Below the pieces are notes generated by a model, which saw only the letters and a program-made list of their open reading frames with translations, had not been told where the DNA came from and made no database searches. The translations under genes were made by a program, and so were the position numbers. Shown here piece by piece: positions 5,888 to 7,165 of a DNA stretch of 7,165 nucleotides. Positions within the stretch are counted from its first letter, which is position 1, and each line of letters opens with the position of its first letter. This DNA comes from Caryophanales bacterium UBA3668. Its GTDB lineage: Bacteria > Bacillota_I > Bacilli_A > RFN20 > CAG-826. The stretch covers positions 1 to 7,165 of the forward strand of contig DFJP01000039.1 in NCBI GenBank assembly GCA_002373085.1, read 5' to 3'.

Positions 5888-5916
5888 ATTATATTAAGAA
5901 TAATTACTTTTGTAAA
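5888..5916 (-). promoter_or_regulatory. valS promoter
   Basis: The -35 is TTTACA (5911-5916), one mismatch from consensus. The spacer is 17 bases, and the -10 is a perfect TATAAT (5888-5893). Transcription should start near 5880-5881, just before the T-box. It lies immediately after the lipoprotein terminator. This is the best promoter in the window. Confidence 0.88.
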
Positions 5917-5924
5917 TTATATAA

Positions 5925-5953
5925 ATAAAAAAGGAAGGACAATTCGCCTTCCT
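5925..5953 (-). terminator. Rho-independent terminator after the lipoprotein gene
   Basis: The minus strand reads AGGAAGG, an eight-base loop, CCTTCCT (5932-5938 with 5947-5953), followed by TTTTTATTTAT. It begins 18 bases past the lipoprotein stop and insulates the valS promoter. Confidence 0.85.
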
Positions 5954-5971
5954 CGGTTATTAATAAGTTAA

Positions 5972-6853
5972 TTATTCACCAGTGTATTCGTATGTTACAA
6001 ATTGAAGAACAATTTCGTTGGATTCAACCCAACTGCCAATATCTAAACATACTGTTTCATCGTCTGTGATATATGTAACGCCATATCCATCAGAATTATC
6101 TTCTTCCCATTTGAAGGCTTCTCCTGGGAAAAGAACTACAAGATAATCTGGTAAAAATGTTTCAGCTTCAACAACTGCGCTTTCAAGCGTATATTCTGCG
6201 CTTGTTCCCCAAGAGACAACTGTGTAATACGCTCCATCATCAGTTCCTGGAGTAACAGCACTTGGGTCTTCATAGATAGTATTAATGATATCTTGAATTA
6301 CGCTTTTTGGTGTGTATTTTGAACTATCATTGCCACCTGGAACTGCATTTGGATTACCTATACAGGTAATTGACATTGAAACAACTCTTCTTTGCTTTGT
6401 TGCAACAGTGAATGTTATTTCATCTGCTTCTCCTGTCCAAGTTGATGCTTCAAATCCAGCGGATTCATCAAGTGTTCCTTGATCAACAGTGAATGTTCCT
6501 TGAGCTTTGCTAGTAGTAGCAGAAAACTCTAATTCAATTTTTGTAATGTACTTGGCTTTAACAGTCATTGTATTGCCTGTATATAGTCTAACAGAGGCGC
6601 CTGTAGAGTCAGTGTCATAATATTTTGGCGAATTGCTTGAGTTAGTTCCTTTATCAAAAGAAATTTCAATTCCGTATGCGGAACAATCAGTTACTTCTCC
6701 TTCGTTTGTAAATCCCATTTTGTCCATAGAAACATCGTATGTTCCATTTACAAAAGTGTTGGTGTTTCCTCCGCCTTGCTCACCATTATTGGTGTTACAA
6801 CTTGCGAGTCCTAATGTTGCTAATAAAGATATAAATAATAAACCCTTTTTCAT
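5972..6853 (-). CDS. secreted lipoprotein, function unknown
   Basis: The product has 293 residues with a lipoprotein signal: MKKG, a hydrophobic core, and the lipobox LASC with Cys19 as the lipidation site. It should be anchored on the outer face of the membrane. A flexible Asn/Gly linker (20-34) follows. Residues about 35-165 form a beta-rich region with the pattern SPKYYDTDS, VRLYTGNTMTVKA, ITKIELEFS, STWTGEADEITFTV and QRRVVSMSIT. I recognise this pattern from unnamed beta-sandwich modules of secreted proteins in gut bacteria, but know no function for it. A Pro/Gly linker (168-177) leads to an acidic second region (about 178-293) that I do not recognise. Cys57, Cys164 and Cys269 are left after lipidation. 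The start at 6853 has AGAGGT five bases upstream. It is a single-gene unit bounded by terminators on both sides. Lipoprotein assignment is firm; its role is unknown. Confidence 0.9.
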   Translation of the reverse strand: MKKGLLFISLLATLGLASCNTNNGEQGGGNTNTFVNGTYDVSMDKMGFTNEGEVTDCSAYGIEISFDKGTNSSNSPKYYDTDSTGASVRLYTGNTMTVKAKYITKIELEFSATTSKAQGTFTVDQGTLDESAGFEASTWTGEADEITFTVATKQRRVVSMSITCIGNPNAVPGGNDSSKYTPKSVIQDIINTIYEDPSAVTPGTDDGAYYTVVSWGTSAEYTLESAVVEAETFLPDYLVVLFPGEAFKWEEDNSDGYGVTYITDDETVCLDIGSWVESNEIVLQFVTYEYTGE

Positions 6854-6872
6854 AAATAACCTCTAATAGAGA

Positions 6873-6881
6873 AATATATCA
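6873..6881 (-). promoter_or_regulatory. possible extended -10 promoter of the lipoprotein gene
   Basis: TGA-TATATT (extended -10, TATATT at 6873-6878) lies just after the engB terminator. A weak -35, TTGTTC, at 6899-6904 is 20 bases away and inside the terminator stem. The predicted start near 6866 leaves a leader of only about a dozen bases, just enough for the AGAGGT site at 6859-6864. The assignment is tentative. Confidence 0.4.
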
Positions 6882-6885
6882 TTTA

Positions 6886-6921
6886 AATAAAAAGAAAGGA
6901 ACAATTTCTTGATTGTTCCTT
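6886..6921 (-). terminator. Rho-independent terminator after engB
   Basis: The minus strand has a perfect 10-bp stem, AAGGAACAAT/ATTGTTCCTT (6912-6921 with 6896-6905), with a six-base loop, followed by TCTTTTTATTT. It starts seven bases past the engB stop. Confidence 0.88.
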
Positions 6922-6928
6922 CTAAATT

Positions 6929-7165
6929 CTATTTGCTTAATTCTGCTCTTAAGACATCGAATGTTCTTGGCATTAAAGTTGAGACATAAATTACATCTTC
7001 TAAACTTACTCCATGAGATTTGATGTTTTGGTTGAGCTTGTGCTTTTCACTTTGGTTGATTTTATCAACTTTGGTGAACACTAATCGATAATTGAATTTG
7101 TTATCTTTAAGATAATCAATAATTTCAATATCATCTTCATTTAATTCTCTACGAGAATCTAATAA
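6929..7165 (-). CDS. engB: ribosome-biogenesis GTPase EngB/YsxC, C-terminal end (5' end outside window)
   Basis: The last 78 codons of a small GTPase are present, ending in TAG. The fragment begins LLDSRRELNEDD, matching the segment after the G3 region in EngB (usually L-D-x-R-x-x-x-x-x-x-D). It continues to VFTKVDKINQSEKHK, whose TKVDK is the base-recognition (G4) motif, and then to YVSTLMPRTFDVLRAEL, where family members have a G5 (S-A/S) motif. EngB is needed for 50S subunit assembly. In Bacillus engB lies upstream of the hem genes and valS, which agrees with the position here. The P-loop is outside the window, so assignment rests on the C-terminal half and on synteny. Confidence 0.87.
   Translation of the reverse strand, partial: LLDSRRELNEDDIEIIDYLKDNKFNYRLVFTKVDKINQSEKHKLNQNIKSHGVSLEDVIYVSTLMPRTFDVLRAELSK

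Noticed and set aside
6633..6866. Plus-strand ORF over the lipoprotein N-terminus
   Set aside because: It is a shadow of the lipoprotein gene. The minus-strand frame has a lipobox signal peptide, a ribosome binding site and a terminator.

Overview
The window is AT-rich, and every gene I can support lies on the minus strand. It looks like chromosomal housekeeping DNA from a Gram-positive, low-GC bacterium of the Firmicutes (class Bacilli in the broad sense), probably a reduced, non-spore-forming lineage such as Erysipelotrichales, RF39 or Acholeplasma relatives. The grounds are a T-box leader on valS, an N-terminally extended ribosomal protein L27 next to its processing protease Prp, AGGAGG-type ribosome binding sites, and the gene order. 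The exact lineage is inference. Stop codons are TAA, TGA and TAG, and the genes read well in the standard bacterial code.

In minus-strand (transcription) order, from 7165 down to 1: the C-terminal end of the GTPase EngB and its terminator; a 293-residue lipoprotein with its own terminator; a near-consensus promoter and a complete valine T-box leader driving valS; the valS terminator; a roughly 165-base non-coding stretch with competing inverted repeats; a 61-residue peptide with a double-glycine leader, overlapping radC by one base (TAATG); an extended -10 promoter and structured leader in front of rplU-prp-rpmA; a terminator; and obg, which runs off the left edge.

The gene order is a compressed version of the classical Firmicutes block engB ... 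valS ... radC ... rplU-ysxB-rpmA-(spo0B)-obg. The intervening genes known from Bacillus (hem genes, folC, maf, mreBCD, minCD, spo0B) are missing. Two genes are not part of that block: the lipoprotein and the double-glycine peptide.

Functionally, the right half charges tRNA-Val (valS, regulated by uncharged tRNA). The left half makes large-subunit components L21 and L27, the protease that trims L27, and the ribosome-assembly GTPase Obg; EngB at the right edge is also a ribosome-assembly GTPase. The most unusual part is 2688-3010. There a small secreted or membrane-active peptide of unknown role is translationally coupled to radC and preceded by an RNA segment that can fold in two mutually exclusive ways close to the peptide's ribosome binding site. 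I recognise no described system matching that combination, but I could not search for one.
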